Below, in pieces: positions 51,766 through 61,313 of a stretch of 64,000 bases of DNA. Source of the stretch: a virus; IMG/VR virus record IMGVR_UViG_3300028045_000001, positions 126,001-190,000 of that record; one strand, written 5' to 3'. The translations under genes were made by a program, and so were the position numbers. Each line of letters opens with the position of its first letter. Positions within the stretch are counted from its first letter, which is position 1. The notes below the pieces were generated by a model. That model did not search any database. It was not told the DNA's origin and saw nothing but the letters and a program-made list of their open reading frames with translations.

Positions 51766-53883
51766 ATGAAGATAACTTTAAAGAACATATCAAATCCGGA
51801 TTTTGTGGATGAGCAATTAGAAAATGAACCAAGGGGAATGGCCACAATGGAACTAACTGATGGCTCATTTGAGGTCCCTATTCGACGGGCATTATTGACA
51901 GCGCATCTAATGAAGCCGATGATCGGTAGAGTCCCTATAACAAGTGAATTTATTTATACTGAGGAAAAATTTAACACAAAGGGGATAACGAAATTATATA
52001 ATAGAATAGCCGACGCATGGTCAGTTCGTTCACCAAGAAAATCCAAGGTGGAGAAGGAGCTGAGAGCGTTTCAAATAGATATTGCAATGAACATTGATGG
52101 ACTCAACAACCTTGCACTTGAACATATGCAAGGGTACCAAGACTCATTTGACCTAGTGGACATCTGCAGAATGATGGAACAGAAGCCGTTAAAAGAGCTG
52201 TGTGACAATTTAAAATTAGATAACAACGAGGGTACAAAAGTAGCAGAAAAGAAAATAGCAATGGCTGGAAAAGAGCTCGGTCGTATACTTCGCGCAGGAA
52301 CAGATGTGATCGATTTTAATCCACTGTATCCACACATAGAATATATTAATATGAATCAATTAATACAAATATTAATATCATATGGTCCGAGGTCAGATAT
52401 CGATGATAGTATGCTATCGCATGTTGTAAAAGGAAATGCATTGGACGGCCTAATGGATTTTGATGATTTCTATACCGAGGCACACTCAGCTAAAAAGTCA
52501 GCATGGGTATCTAAAGGAGCTATAAAGGAGGCACAGTATAATTCAAGAAAAGTTCAGTTGGCTTGTTTTGAATTAATACATATGGTAGCTGGAGATTGTA
52601 ACACTACTGTCACAATCCAAATGATAATAGCGCCAGAAATAAAGCATAACTTTATAGGTAAGTTTGTAGATACTGGCGATAGCGGCCGAGGCATCCTATT
52701 GACAGAGGACAATATAGATGATTTTTTAAATAAGCCGATTAAGCTATACTCAGCATTCGGCTGTAAAGTAAAAAATGGAGTATGCGAGCACTGCTTCGGC
52801 AAAGCCGGTCAGGCTATTCAAAAAGCTATACATATTGGCATCCTATGCGCGAGCATAGTGCTTTCCGCTATAACTCAGAAAATACTATCAGCCAAGCATC
52901 TTGTGCGAACCGCATCTCAAATGTACAAACTTCCAAATGAATTGAAGTCTTTATTTATAACCAATTACTCCAAGGAACAAGGAACCTATAAGTATACTGA
53001 CGAAGAATTAAAAGAACAGATAACTGCATTCGCAAAAGTCGAGGGATCAGACGATGAGGATGAGGACGGTATCGATGAGTTGGTCCGTGGTGAGATGGAC
53101 GTAGACACCTATCGCTCTCTTATAGAGAACGAGGTGATCAATGACACTGAAGTATTTTGGAGGCCAGCACACGAGCGGTATCTACAAAGTGGACTAAAAT
53201 TAATAATCCCTTTGGATGTGTTTAATGGAGTATTGTCCGACATCGCTTTGGATCCTGTGGCTAAATCATTCACAACTATACGAGAACTCGCTATACACAA
53301 CGATTCCATGCGCTCCCCACTTCCACTAAAATTTATAGGCGACGACAAAGATAACTCAGTATATTTTTCAAAGTATACATTGGAGTTTATACACGATAGG
53401 GTAACAAGAGAATTGGTTACCATACCTAATAATAAAGTCATCCATGTTCCTTTGGCTGGATTCGATATAACAAAAGCATTCGTTATAAGTCCTACCATAA
53501 ATATCGATGTTGTAAAATTTGTAGCACATGTTAATAGTTTCTTACAGTCTAAGCTTCCAAAATACACATCAGCGACAGAAGGGCTAACTGATTTCTTAAA
53601 TCTAGTATACAGGGAATCCACAGTTCCTGTGTCTCATGTTGAGGTAGTGTTAAAAGCATTTACTATTACAAGCAGTGAGGATAAACGGATACCGGTAATA
53701 ACGGATCCAAACAATATGGTGTTTGCTAACACAAATGATACCATTTCAAGAACTGCATCTGGGAAGATGTCATATGAGGATCTAAATAGATACTATGCAC
53801 GTCCGGATACATATTTAGCTGAACCTGCAGTGGGCCTAGTGGATCCATTGTTCGGCTCAATTGAACGCATTGTGGATAAATAA
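51766..53883 (+). CDS. phage RNA polymerase beta' subunit, C-terminal half
   Basis: The longer open frame starts before the promoter. ATG 51766, after AACGGGGTACAC, is the first sensible start downstream of it. The 705-residue product has a zinc knuckle CEHCFGK near residue 340. Directly after comes HIGILCASIVLSAITQKILS and HLVRT, the equivalent of the [20 protein letters not shown] segment before the trigger loop. An acidic insert (GSDDEDEDGIDE) lies near 428. With the 5089 product it would make up beta', and with 49506 part of beta. Confidence 0.88.
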   Translation: MKITLKNISNPDFVDEQLENEPRGMATMELTDGSFEVPIRRALLTAHLMKPMIGRVPITSEFIYTEEKFNTKGITKLYNRIADAWSVRSPRKSKVEKELRAFQIDIAMNIDGLNNLALEHMQGYQDSFDLVDICRMMEQKPLKELCDNLKLDNNEGTKVAEKKIAMAGKELGRILRAGTDVIDFNPLYPHIEYINMNQLIQILISYGPRSDIDDSMLSHVVKGNALDGLMDFDDFYTEAHSAKKSAWVSKGAIKEAQYNSRKVQLACFELIHMVAGDCNTTVTIQMIIAPEIKHNFIGKFVDTGDSGRGILLTEDNIDDFLNKPIKLYSAFGCKVKNGVCEHCFGKAGQAIQKAIHIGILCASIVLSAITQKILSAKHLVRTASQMYKLPNELKSLFITNYSKEQGTYKYTDEELKEQITAFAKVEGSDDEDEDGIDELVRGEMDVDTYRSLIENEVINDTEVFWRPAHERYLQSGLKLIIPLDVFNGVLSDIALDPVAKSFTTIRELAIHNDSMRSPLPLKFIGDDKDNSVYFSKYTLEFIHDRVTRELVTIPNNKVIHVPLAGFDITKAFVISPTINIDVVKFVAHVNSFLQSKLPKYTSATEGLTDFLNLVYRESTVPVSHVEVVLKAFTITSSEDKRIPVITDPNNMVFANTNDTISRTASGKMSYEDLNRYYARPDTYLAEPAVGLVDPLFGSIERIVDK

Positions 53884-53894
53884 GTAAGTTTGCT

Positions 53895-53917
53895 GGTAGG
53901 GGCACTGTCCCCTATCA
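53895..53917 (+). terminator. imperfect hairpin after the beta' C-half gene
   Basis: GGTAGGGG pairs with CCCCTATC with one G-T or mismatch pair. Weaker than the others in the window. Confidence 0.35.
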
Positions 53918-53988
53918 ACATCATTTATATTGGGCCTATCGAGTATTGGTAGGAAAGCACATATTCTTTTTAAATAAGAAGGTAACGT

Positions 53989-55500
53989 ATGTATAACAAT
54001 AGTGATTATAAATTGTCGTTATTAAAACACTCCACGTATTTCACTATAGACTTTAATAACGCACTTAGAGATAGACACCTTCGAATAAATAATATAATTA
54101 GGAGCTTTTTAAAGCAGGAACTAACGGCTCTAAAGTATCATGCAAGGTATAGGAGATGGATACCTCAGTATATGTATTATTTAGTGACCTCAGATTGGTA
54201 CAGGCTACCTATAGCTTACTTTCCAAAGCTTTGTAGAGCTTTGGACTCCAACCAGATAAAATACGTTGCAACAGAAATGGCTCCAGTTGAACATAGTACA
54301 ATGGGAGCATTGCCCGATTTGAGGTGGAGTCCCAGAGAGATACAACTTGTCCCGTTAGATTTTTTAAGCGAGGGTAGTCGGCCGCAATCAGCGCTGTCCT
54401 TGGCTACAGGGAATGGTAAAACTTTTACAGCTATAAGAAGCGCATTGAACTTAAATCAGACTACATTGATTCTTTGTACTGGATTAATAGAAGTTTGGTA
54501 TAATTCAATACTGGCACAGACTAACTGTTCGAAAGATGATGTTTGGATCATGCAGGGATATGCCACAGTGCATAGTTTAAATAGTATGGTAGACAATGGA
54601 TACAAACCGAAATTCGTTATAGCCTCCATACCTACAGTGTATAACTTTATTCTAAGAAAAAACAAATATGAGTACATCGATTATACTTTTTCCGAGTTAG
54701 TAGAAAAGATAGGGTTCGGTACAAAAATAATCGACGAGTGTCATCAGCGATTAAGTCAACTAGTGACGATTGATCTTGTCGCCAATATTAAAAATAACAT
54801 TTATTTATCCGCAACCTATCTCGCCACAAATAAGATCATAAGTAGGATATTTAATACTATCTTTAACAAAGCTATTAAACTTGTCGGAGCTGAGGGGATC
54901 AGACATTGCAATATAGAAAGATACACTTATCATGTTCTAGTGTCCGAGAGGAAATGTAAAACTTCCCAGGGATATAATCATGCTAAGTATGAGCAATATA
55001 TTCTCAAACGAAAAACTCTATGGGCGGCATTTGAGGAGTCCGTGTTACGTCCAATAGTAATATCGAGATTCATCAGGGATAGGAGATCTTTCCATAGAGG
55101 ATTAATATTTTGTAGTACCTTTGACATGGCGGACAGGATCATCGAATCTATAAGGAAAGCTTTTCCAGAGATTCGTGTAGCGAGATACTTTTCATCCAAG
55201 GGGGATAAGATAGATGATACGCTATATAACAAAGCTGTGGATCTATGTGTCACAACACCTGGATCATCTGGTACCGGGAAAGATATTCCCGATCTATGGT
55301 TCATATTGAACACTATTTCATTTTCTTCCGAACTAATGGCTATACAAATGATAGGTCGACTGCGGCCATTGGATGGATTTGAAACTAGATTTATTGACAT
55401 ATCAAATGATTTTGTCGAATCCCACAAGAGGCATCTAAGAGATAGGAATTCCATATGGAATTATCTTGGATTATCCTGTGTAGATTACAACATACCATAA
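53989..55500 (+). CDS. SF2 DNA/RNA helicase (UvsW-like)
   Basis: AAGAAGGTAACGT before ATG. The 503-residue product has the superfamily 2 motifs in order: Q-like SPREIQLVPLDFL near 117, Walker A LATGNGKTF near 138-146, DECH near 248, SAT near 273, GLIFCSTFDMADRI near 378, GTGKDIPDL near 426, and QMIGRLRPL near 452. Size and motif spacing fit UvsW-type branch-migration helicases. The Walker A loop has Asn in place of Ser or Thr before GKT. It would act in recombination and replication restart. Confidence 0.88.
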   Translation: MYNNSDYKLSLLKHSTYFTIDFNNALRDRHLRINNIIRSFLKQELTALKYHARYRRWIPQYMYYLVTSDWYRLPIAYFPKLCRALDSNQIKYVATEMAPVEHSTMGALPDLRWSPREIQLVPLDFLSEGSRPQSALSLATGNGKTFTAIRSALNLNQTTLILCTGLIEVWYNSILAQTNCSKDDVWIMQGYATVHSLNSMVDNGYKPKFVIASIPTVYNFILRKNKYEYIDYTFSELVEKIGFGTKIIDECHQRLSQLVTIDLVANIKNNIYLSATYLATNKIISRIFNTIFNKAIKLVGAEGIRHCNIERYTYHVLVSERKCKTSQGYNHAKYEQYILKRKTLWAAFEESVLRPIVISRFIRDRRSFHRGLIFCSTFDMADRIIESIRKAFPEIRVARYFSSKGDKIDDTLYNKAVDLCVTTPGSSGTGKDIPDLWFILNTISFSSELMAIQMIGRLRPLDGFETRFIDISNDFVESHKRHLRDRNSIWNYLGLSCVDYNIP

Positions 55501-55508
55501 TGTAATAC

Positions 55509-55538
55509 TTGGTATGGCATCCATGGATGCCATACCAA
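55509..55538 (+). terminator. 30-base perfect palindrome
   Basis: 15-bp stem, followed by TATTATATA without a T-run. Confidence 0.55.
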
Positions 55539-55591
55539 TATTATATACACAACTTAATTTTTTCAAATAATTGTCACTAAAGGAGTTTCCT

Positions 55592-56950
55592 ATGTCTAAG
55601 GAAATCATATGTGGGTATATCGTCGATGAGGCTATGTTCAAGGAACGCAATTTATTGCCGGGTACGCCTGATCAAACATCGCCAGGTATCCTCAACACTA
55701 ATATCCATTCATTTTTTGCGGACCCAGTTATAACGACTGCCTTACACAGCGATAGGTATACGAATCTTCCTGACTATGAGACAGGAAAAGGCGACATGGG
55801 AATAATATTTGATACACCTTATTCTCCCCTATTTGCCAATAAGGTCGATAATAATCCAAGATCTTCCGACATCATAAATATTTTTAATATCGTCGAATAT
55901 TTATTACGGTCTAATTGTTTAACCACATCTAAACAAGCAGAGCTTGAAGAATACCTTGTGACAAATACAGGCAACATATTTACTGGATATGTTCAAAATA
56001 CAATGTCTGTAAGTAAGACGCACATAGAAGGGGAATGGAATAGTGTACAGTCAGGCCCTGGGAAGTTCGATTTCGAAACGAGCATAACATTTGAATTTAA
56101 TGATGGGACAAACACCTATGTGTTTAAGTTATATGTCGATCCGGAAACATTTGTAAACGAATATTTATACAGTACTATCGGTCAGGTAATCCCGCCGTGC
56201 GATCCAATCAATATCATAAATACAAATTTTCAAAGTAACTTGGATGCCATTATTGTCTCCAGTACCTACATTAACAAACAAATAAAACTTGCATCTGTTA
56301 ATAAAAACTATACCAGCAACGTTGTCTTTAAAACGGATTATAATAAAGATGCCGCAACCAACCCTGGGTTTCCATTTGGTATTCTGTACCATGGAAAAGA
56401 GCCGACGGTTGCCCAACAAAGGGGAGCTATACGAACATTCCTAACGGACACCGGAATAGTGACTGATGAGGAATGGTTAGCCATATTCCCAGAGATCTAT
56501 ACGGATAACCGATATCTGATCATCCCTGCTTGGGACAACGTATATGCGCTACCTGGGTTCGACCTTTTAAAGTGCTCAATACATTCAAGTAAGACATCAT
56601 CGCTCAAGTCGTTACTTCCAGAAATAGATCCTATTTTAATAGATACCTATACAGATATTCTTGTAGAGCCAAATGGGTCGCTATTTTTATTTGCTATTCC
56701 CGATGGGTCGGTGAGTGCACATATCTCTGACTTACATCCAACATACCAAAGTTGCGATGCAACCGGGACCATGTATGCATTCCAAACAGAAGAGACAAAG
56801 AATTTCAATGAACGACTGTCTGCATGCTTAGCACAACTAAAGGGGACGTATAACACTTATGTGTTCAATGATACCGAATTCTATGGCATAGAGTTTAAAA
56901 CATTTTATGTGAACACTGTAGAATATTGTGTGATGAAGAAACCAGACTAA
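55592..56950 (+). CDS. 452-residue protein, probable virion or tail component
   Basis: ATG 55592 has AAAGGAGTTTCC upstream; a TTG at 55571 precedes that site. The protein is rich in Thr, Asn, Asp and Tyr with a beta-strand pattern throughout, few Lys runs and no enzyme motif. It begins a three-gene unit (55592, 56971, 57596) with spacings of about 20 bases, followed by one terminator. Composition and grouping suggest tail or baseplate proteins; there is no direct match. Confidence 0.55.
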   Translation: MSKEIICGYIVDEAMFKERNLLPGTPDQTSPGILNTNIHSFFADPVITTALHSDRYTNLPDYETGKGDMGIIFDTPYSPLFANKVDNNPRSSDIINIFNIVEYLLRSNCLTTSKQAELEEYLVTNTGNIFTGYVQNTMSVSKTHIEGEWNSVQSGPGKFDFETSITFEFNDGTNTYVFKLYVDPETFVNEYLYSTIGQVIPPCDPINIINTNFQSNLDAIIVSSTYINKQIKLASVNKNYTSNVVFKTDYNKDAATNPGFPFGILYHGKEPTVAQQRGAIRTFLTDTGIVTDEEWLAIFPEIYTDNRYLIIPAWDNVYALPGFDLLKCSIHSSKTSSLKSLLPEIDPILIDTYTDILVEPNGSLFLFAIPDGSVSAHISDLHPTYQSCDATGTMYAFQTEETKNFNERLSACLAQLKGTYNTYVFNDTEFYGIEFKTFYVNTVEYCVMKKPD

Positions 56951-56970
56951 TCAAATAAAAAGAGGTCGAT

Positions 56971-57576
56971 ATGTTAGTACCTGGAAGCACATATAAGTTT
57001 GAATTTGTTCCGGTATTAGCTGGCATAAATGGCATATATGAAGTTACATCTATAGTTTCGTATAATCAGTATGTCTTAGATGGGGGAGATACGCTAAAAG
57101 ATCTATTTGAAACAAACAGTTTAACGGAGGCAGAATATGCAACACACGCTGAAGAAATTGTTGGTTCAAAAGTAGCATATCTGTTATCTAAGACCACTGT
57201 CCAGCCAGCCATTCCGGTACCACTGTGTCTATTTCCAAAACATCCAGACACTAATCTGAAACCGTATGGAAGATTAATTGTAACCTTAGATCTTGGGATA
57301 TTTGGAGACCAGACAAGACTTGAGGCATTGATGAGTGCAATGAAGGATATAGCGCTCACATCTGTTGGAATTGATAATGATCCAGTGTTGATGAATATAG
57401 ACACCAAATGGTTAACCGATGCTGAGTATGCTGCCATAAGACAAACCCGCGAAGATCTAATAACAAATGAGGTCACGTATTATAGTGAATTCAAACGAGT
57501 ACAGGAAGCACTGAATAGAGCCAATGATAAAATATCAGCTTACGAGGCAGGACTCATCGCACTACAAAATCCATAA
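56971..57576 (+). CDS. 201-residue protein of the same probable structural unit
   Basis: AAAAGAGGTCGAT before ATG. The N-terminal half is beta-type (YKFEFVPVLAGINGIYEVTS), and the C-terminal end is a long charged helix (FKRVQEALNRANDKISAYEA), a layout seen in small tail completion or connector proteins. No family is recognised. Confidence 0.58.
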   Translation: MLVPGSTYKFEFVPVLAGINGIYEVTSIVSYNQYVLDGGDTLKDLFETNSLTEAEYATHAEEIVGSKVAYLLSKTTVQPAIPVPLCLFPKHPDTNLKPYGRLIVTLDLGIFGDQTRLEALMSAMKDIALTSVGIDNDPVLMNIDTKWLTDAEYAAIRQTREDLITNEVTYYSEFKRVQEALNRANDKISAYEAGLIALQNP

Positions 57577-57595
57577 TTTATTAGGAGAATAGTAA

Positions 57596-59488
57596 ATGAT
57601 AGAAATTGATCCAACTGGAGAGAATCCTGAATTTTTCGTAGCTGATAAAAGATTCATGGTCCACCAGCCAGCACAAATAATAGACCTTGGTGGGATCTAC
57701 TTCGAGAAAGGGTTTACGCTATATCAAGTAGAGAATGCATTAAAGATCGAACTCATTGAAGATCAGGACTACCGAATAACCGATTCTGATTTAGCCGAAC
57801 AAGCTTTGGGTAAGCTATTGTTGACCTACGATGATTTCAATGAGGTTATAATCAAATCGATCACAATTTTAAAGCCATCCAATGTTAGGTACATGGTGTC
57901 CTGGGCAGGGAATGTGCTTAACAAAACATCAATCAGTGACCCCATAACCTTAACCGATGAACTTATGGATATTCTTATATCGCAAGAATCTGACATCGAT
58001 GATATCAAGAAGTCTATGATAAGCAATATCGGTGGAGTAGATCCATACACTTCGCCCTATATGTTAGAGAACGATATACACGGCGCTAATCCAGATAATC
58101 TTATTACCGGCGAAGTGCATAAAGTTGACGGGACAAAGGCGTACAATCAACTCATCTCTCCTGCCGCTGGACCATTCTTTGGGGATACATTAGAAGTTAT
58201 AATGGTAGCAACTGGACAGCCAGTACTGCCATCAGAGTATAGTCCGATCTCCATCGATCTTGAACTGTCAGGTGAAAGTAATTATAAGGCACCTATATTC
58301 AAGTATATCTTTTTCAAGAACACTATCGTTGGCGATGTTGCTATAAACTACCATGCCGTTGGTGGGAGAGTAACTGTAGAAAACATGCGTTCGCTGGATC
58401 TTGAATTCAGGAACCTAACTTCATTTATGGGTGGAGGCAATATCATAACCTCCAATAATTTAAACAAGGCACCTACCTTTTTATCGTTAATTGAACGACT
58501 GGTTAAGATGGAGGATACTGTGAGAAGATTATTAGTTCAAAATTTGGCTGATTACTCAGACGTTAGCGATGGCCAATCAATATTACTTCAAGTAACATCT
58601 CCTGATGCAGACATGCATTGGTATGACATAGCAACTTTATATAAAGTTTCTGGATCAGATGATATAACTGAAGTTGATCAGTGTGTACTTAAGATTGGAA
58701 CTGGCCAATCTAGAATGATATGCACCACTGTCATCACAACTAACTTACATGCGCAGAAGGGCAACCAGTTTTCTTTATCTGTACACGATGCATCTGTCCC
58801 GCAAAAATATAAAGATTTTGTGGACTATGTTTCAGTCGATGATCGCGTTATACCAATGTTCAGGATTGTATGGTCTAAGGATCCAAGTGACGGCATTGGC
58901 TCTGGCGTCGTGCTGCAGATGGGACTGAGATTAAAATTGTTTTCTTCAGAACAAATTGCCGTTGAGAGTATGTCCGGGGTTGAGTCCTGCTGGAAGCTGC
59001 TCCCACAACCAGCTGTGGCCATGGGGCCAAATGATGACCTTATCCAACTTCCGGACGGAAGAGTATGGGCATCGGGAGATTCAGTAGGCGCAATGCCAAC
59101 ATGCTTTGTTGAAGCGCTTCCTTTGCCCTTGCCAAATGGTATACTTGGATACGGTGGTGGGATACCTGCAGCTACACTTGTTGGTTGGACTATCATAGCC
59201 AACATCATGCCTCCGGAAGTGGACCTTTCAAAAACAAAGAAGGTCCGGATAGATATAACGGACAGCATCACTTCAGAGGTATCTTCATCAACCATAGAGT
59301 TCGCCAGGAATCAAAGTGTCCTTATGGGATCTGGTAATATAACAGGGGATACAACTGGTAGGCAAGTATTGATTAAGATCGATAATTCGCTTCCTCCAGA
59401 ATCTCGTGTGGCTATAAGAGTTGATGTAGCGGCAGAAGATAATATTGCGGATAAATTTTTAGTAAATCAAATATTGTTTTATTTTTAA
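57596..59488 (+). CDS. 630-residue protein, probable baseplate or tail-fibre-related virion protein
   Basis: TTAGGAGAATAGTAA before ATG. A beta-rich protein with helical linker regions (near residues 120-150 and 290-320) and a C-terminal jelly-roll-like part (GYGGGIPAATLVGWTIIANI, then a Ser/Thr-rich beta region). No catalytic motif. As last gene of the structural unit, it ends 11 bases before a strong hairpin. The specific role is unknown. Confidence 0.55.
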   Translation: MIEIDPTGENPEFFVADKRFMVHQPAQIIDLGGIYFEKGFTLYQVENALKIELIEDQDYRITDSDLAEQALGKLLLTYDDFNEVIIKSITILKPSNVRYMVSWAGNVLNKTSISDPITLTDELMDILISQESDIDDIKKSMISNIGGVDPYTSPYMLENDIHGANPDNLITGEVHKVDGTKAYNQLISPAAGPFFGDTLEVIMVATGQPVLPSEYSPISIDLELSGESNYKAPIFKYIFFKNTIVGDVAINYHAVGGRVTVENMRSLDLEFRNLTSFMGGGNIITSNNLNKAPTFLSLIERLVKMEDTVRRLLVQNLADYSDVSDGQSILLQVTSPDADMHWYDIATLYKVSGSDDITEVDQCVLKIGTGQSRMICTTVITTNLHAQKGNQFSLSVHDASVPQKYKDFVDYVSVDDRVIPMFRIVWSKDPSDGIGSGVVLQMGLRLKLFSSEQIAVESMSGVESCWKLLPQPAVAMGPNDDLIQLPDGRVWASGDSVGAMPTCFVEALPLPLPNGILGYGGGIPAATLVGWTIIANIMPPEVDLSKTKKVRIDITDSITSEVSSSTIEFARNQSVLMGSGNITGDTTGRQVLIKIDNSLPPESRVAIRVDVAAEDNIADKFLVNQILFYF

Positions 59489-59498
59489 TGTTTAATTA

Positions 59499-59530
59499 TA
59501 ACAGCAGGTGGGAAATCCCACCTGCTGTTA
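59499..59530 (+). terminator. hairpin ending the structural unit
   Basis: 15-bp perfect stem with a 2-base loop, no direct T-run; TTTTTATTTA belongs to the next promoter. Confidence 0.58.
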
Positions 59531-59566
59531 TATGTATGTAATAAAAACATTTTCATCCCCTTTTTA

Positions 59567-59585
59567 TTTATATATTACAGTAATG
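59567..59585 (+). promoter_or_regulatory. TATATTAC-type early promoter of the 59635 gene
   Basis: TTTATATATTAC-AGTA-ATG, 50 bases before the first small start codon. Confidence 0.75.
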
Positions 59586-59634
59586 ATATTAGAAATTACA
59601 TTTTAAACAACTGTTCAAATGGAGAAAACTATTT

Positions 59635-59715
59635 ATGGAGATTACAACTGAACTACACGACTATGTAAATGAATCACTTAGTCATATTGGAAAAGGGAAA
59701 TTCATACAAGGTTAA
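59635..59715 (+). CDS. very small 26-residue protein or leader peptide
   Basis: AAATGGAGAAAACTATTT before ATG. The product MEITTELHDYVNESLSHIGK... ends after 26 residues. It is the first frame after the promoter and has a usable ribosome site, so it may be a leader peptide for the 59772 gene. Confidence 0.4.
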   Translation: MEITTELHDYVNESLSHIGKGKFIQG

Positions 59716-59771
59716 AATAACTTCAAGTGTCACATTGAATTTACTATTAGTAACGAGGAGGTGCTTTAAGA

Positions 59772-60233
59772 ATGGATGCAATGGTGAATACTGTAAAAGA
59801 ACTTTTGAAGGAGGCATTTGGCGACGATGTAAAATATAGCTTGCTGGTTATTGAGTCGGCGACTAAAAGAAAACTATCTGTAATTTCCAATTTATCCTCT
59901 ACTTTTGAACTATCGACATTTAAAGGATTGATAAAGTTTATAGAAAGTAATACAGATGCATGGGTAGACCATGTCAAATATATTAGAGGGATTGTAGCTC
60001 GCCCGGATACCGAGGACGCCATAGTCATGGGTCTATTAAAAACTGTGTTTAAAGGCAATAGCATTATATTAAATATATCGTCTTCGAAAAGTCCAAGCCG
60101 GACCATGTCTTATATGATCCCCGCACACACCGGGACCACAGTCCCACTGGAGGCAATATACATTAGGGTACATGACCTAGAAGTAAGAGAGGCCGTTAGA
60201 AAAATAGAGAGCGGATCTGTCCCCATACATTAA
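59772..60233 (+). CDS. unknown 153-residue early protein
   Basis: GAGGAGGTGCTTTAAGA before ATG. A basic, mixed alpha/beta protein with no membrane segment and no recognised motif. It is transcribed with the 60250 gene 16 bases downstream. Confidence 0.62.
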   Translation: MDAMVNTVKELLKEAFGDDVKYSLLVIESATKRKLSVISNLSSTFELSTFKGLIKFIESNTDAWVDHVKYIRGIVARPDTEDAIVMGLLKTVFKGNSIILNISSSKSPSRTMSYMIPAHTGTTVPLEAIYIRVHDLEVREAVRKIESGSVPIH

Positions 60234-60249
60234 AAAAGGAGAATTCGAT

Positions 60250-60687
60250 ATGCAAGTGGTAGTGATAACTGGCGAAATAAAAGAACGAATAGAAAAAGCT
60301 ATAGAACTCGCATCTAACAACCCAAGAACAGTAGACGCTCTAACCAAGCTGATGGAATCAACTGATGAGTTGCCAGATGATTTTCATGCAGAGTACACCG
60401 TACTTATACCAATGGGTATCTCGGTTACATATACCCACGATGAAGCGATGGAAGGGTTGATGTGTAGACATATTTCAATTTGTGGTAACGTAAAAGAAAA
60501 AGTAGTTGATCCCCATACTGTAAAAATGATAATGGAGGAGTATGGATTCATCAATACCCATGTAAACGACCCAGAGCACGAAAAACGCCCGATAGTTCGC
60601 TTGGAGTATAATGACTCTGGAGCTGGGATCATCCATGCCCTCGAACCATTAGATGGAGATATGAGTAAACTGCGAAAACAGGCGTAG
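60250..60687 (+). CDS. unknown 145-residue protein
   Basis: AAAAAGGAGAATTCGAT before ATG. The N-terminal part is an amphipathic helix (IKERIEKAIELA), and the rest is beta-type with several His and Asp. No family is recognised. A 20-bp hairpin follows. Confidence 0.62.
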   Translation: MQVVVITGEIKERIEKAIELASNNPRTVDALTKLMESTDELPDDFHAEYTVLIPMGISVTYTHDEAMEGLMCRHISICGNVKEKVVDPHTVKMIMEEYGFINTHVNDPEHEKRPIVRLEYNDSGAGIIHALEPLDGDMSKLRKQA

Positions 60688-60700
60688 TATACATAGTCCA

Positions 60701-60743
60701 GTGCCTAACAAGTACATAGCAATGCTATGTACTTGTTAGGCAC
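60701..60743 (+). terminator. 20-bp perfect hairpin
   Basis: The longest stem in the window, with a 3-base loop and no T-run. Confidence 0.6.
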
Positions 60744-60774
60744 AACTGATTTATAAATTATAGGACGGTGATAA

Positions 60775-61008
60775 ATGGATAGTTCATACAACGATGGATT
60801 CAAAGCTGGAGTTTTAAATGGAAGGGAACAAGTGCTTGAAAACATGAGAGAGATCGCCGCCACAATTGATGTCTGTAGGGCTTCCTCAAACTACATAGAA
60901 AAACAATTACACATTGGGCATTCGACTATGTACGACATATATGAATATAAATCAAATCTATTGGATACCTTATTAAATAAAATAGATGGGATGATGGTGG
61001 ACGACTAA
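60775..61008 (+). CDS. unknown 77-residue protein
   Basis: ATAGGACGGTGATAA before ATG. A short helical, polar protein without motif, between a hairpin and the zinc-finger operon's promoter. Confidence 0.55.
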   Translation: MDSSYNDGFKAGVLNGREQVLENMREIAATIDVCRASSNYIEKQLHIGHSTMYDIYEYKSNLLDTLLNKIDGMMVDD

Positions 61009-61061
61009 AATAGATGGGGGCAAGTGCCAAGTTATTGATTAGCGCTTATTAGATCTTTTCA

Positions 61062-61080
61062 TTTATATATTACTACTATG
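61062..61080 (+). promoter_or_regulatory. TATATTAC-type early promoter of the zinc-finger genes
   Basis: TTTATATATTAC-TACT-ATG, 42 bases before the 61122 start. Confidence 0.78.
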
Positions 61081-61121
61081 TGTAAGGTATATGTATGTAG
61101 TTTTTAATATAGGAGAATAAT

Positions 61122-61313
61122 ATGGAAATATGTCAAGTCGATGGATGTAATAGAAAACACTATGTCAAGGGCCATTGTGAAAAACACAATAAAGAAATGC
61201 AGATATGCGGCAGGATACTCCCAGTTATAAAGTGTAAGTTCGAAGGATGCGATGAAGAGCGTTTTAAGGAGGGGTACTGTCATGGATGCTACATGCGGAT
61301 GTATAAACCATGA
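61122..61313 (+). CDS. zinc-finger-array protein, two units (63 residues)
   Basis: AGGAGAATAAT before ATG. Unit 1 (CQVDGCNRKHYVKGHCEKH) has C-x4-C-x9-C-x2-H. Unit 2 has the same Cys positions but ends in C-x2-C (CHGC). This is the first of three adjacent genes built only from such units. Confidence 0.72.
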   Translation: MEICQVDGCNRKHYVKGHCEKHNKEMQICGRILPVIKCKFEGCDEERFKEGYCHGCYMRMYKP

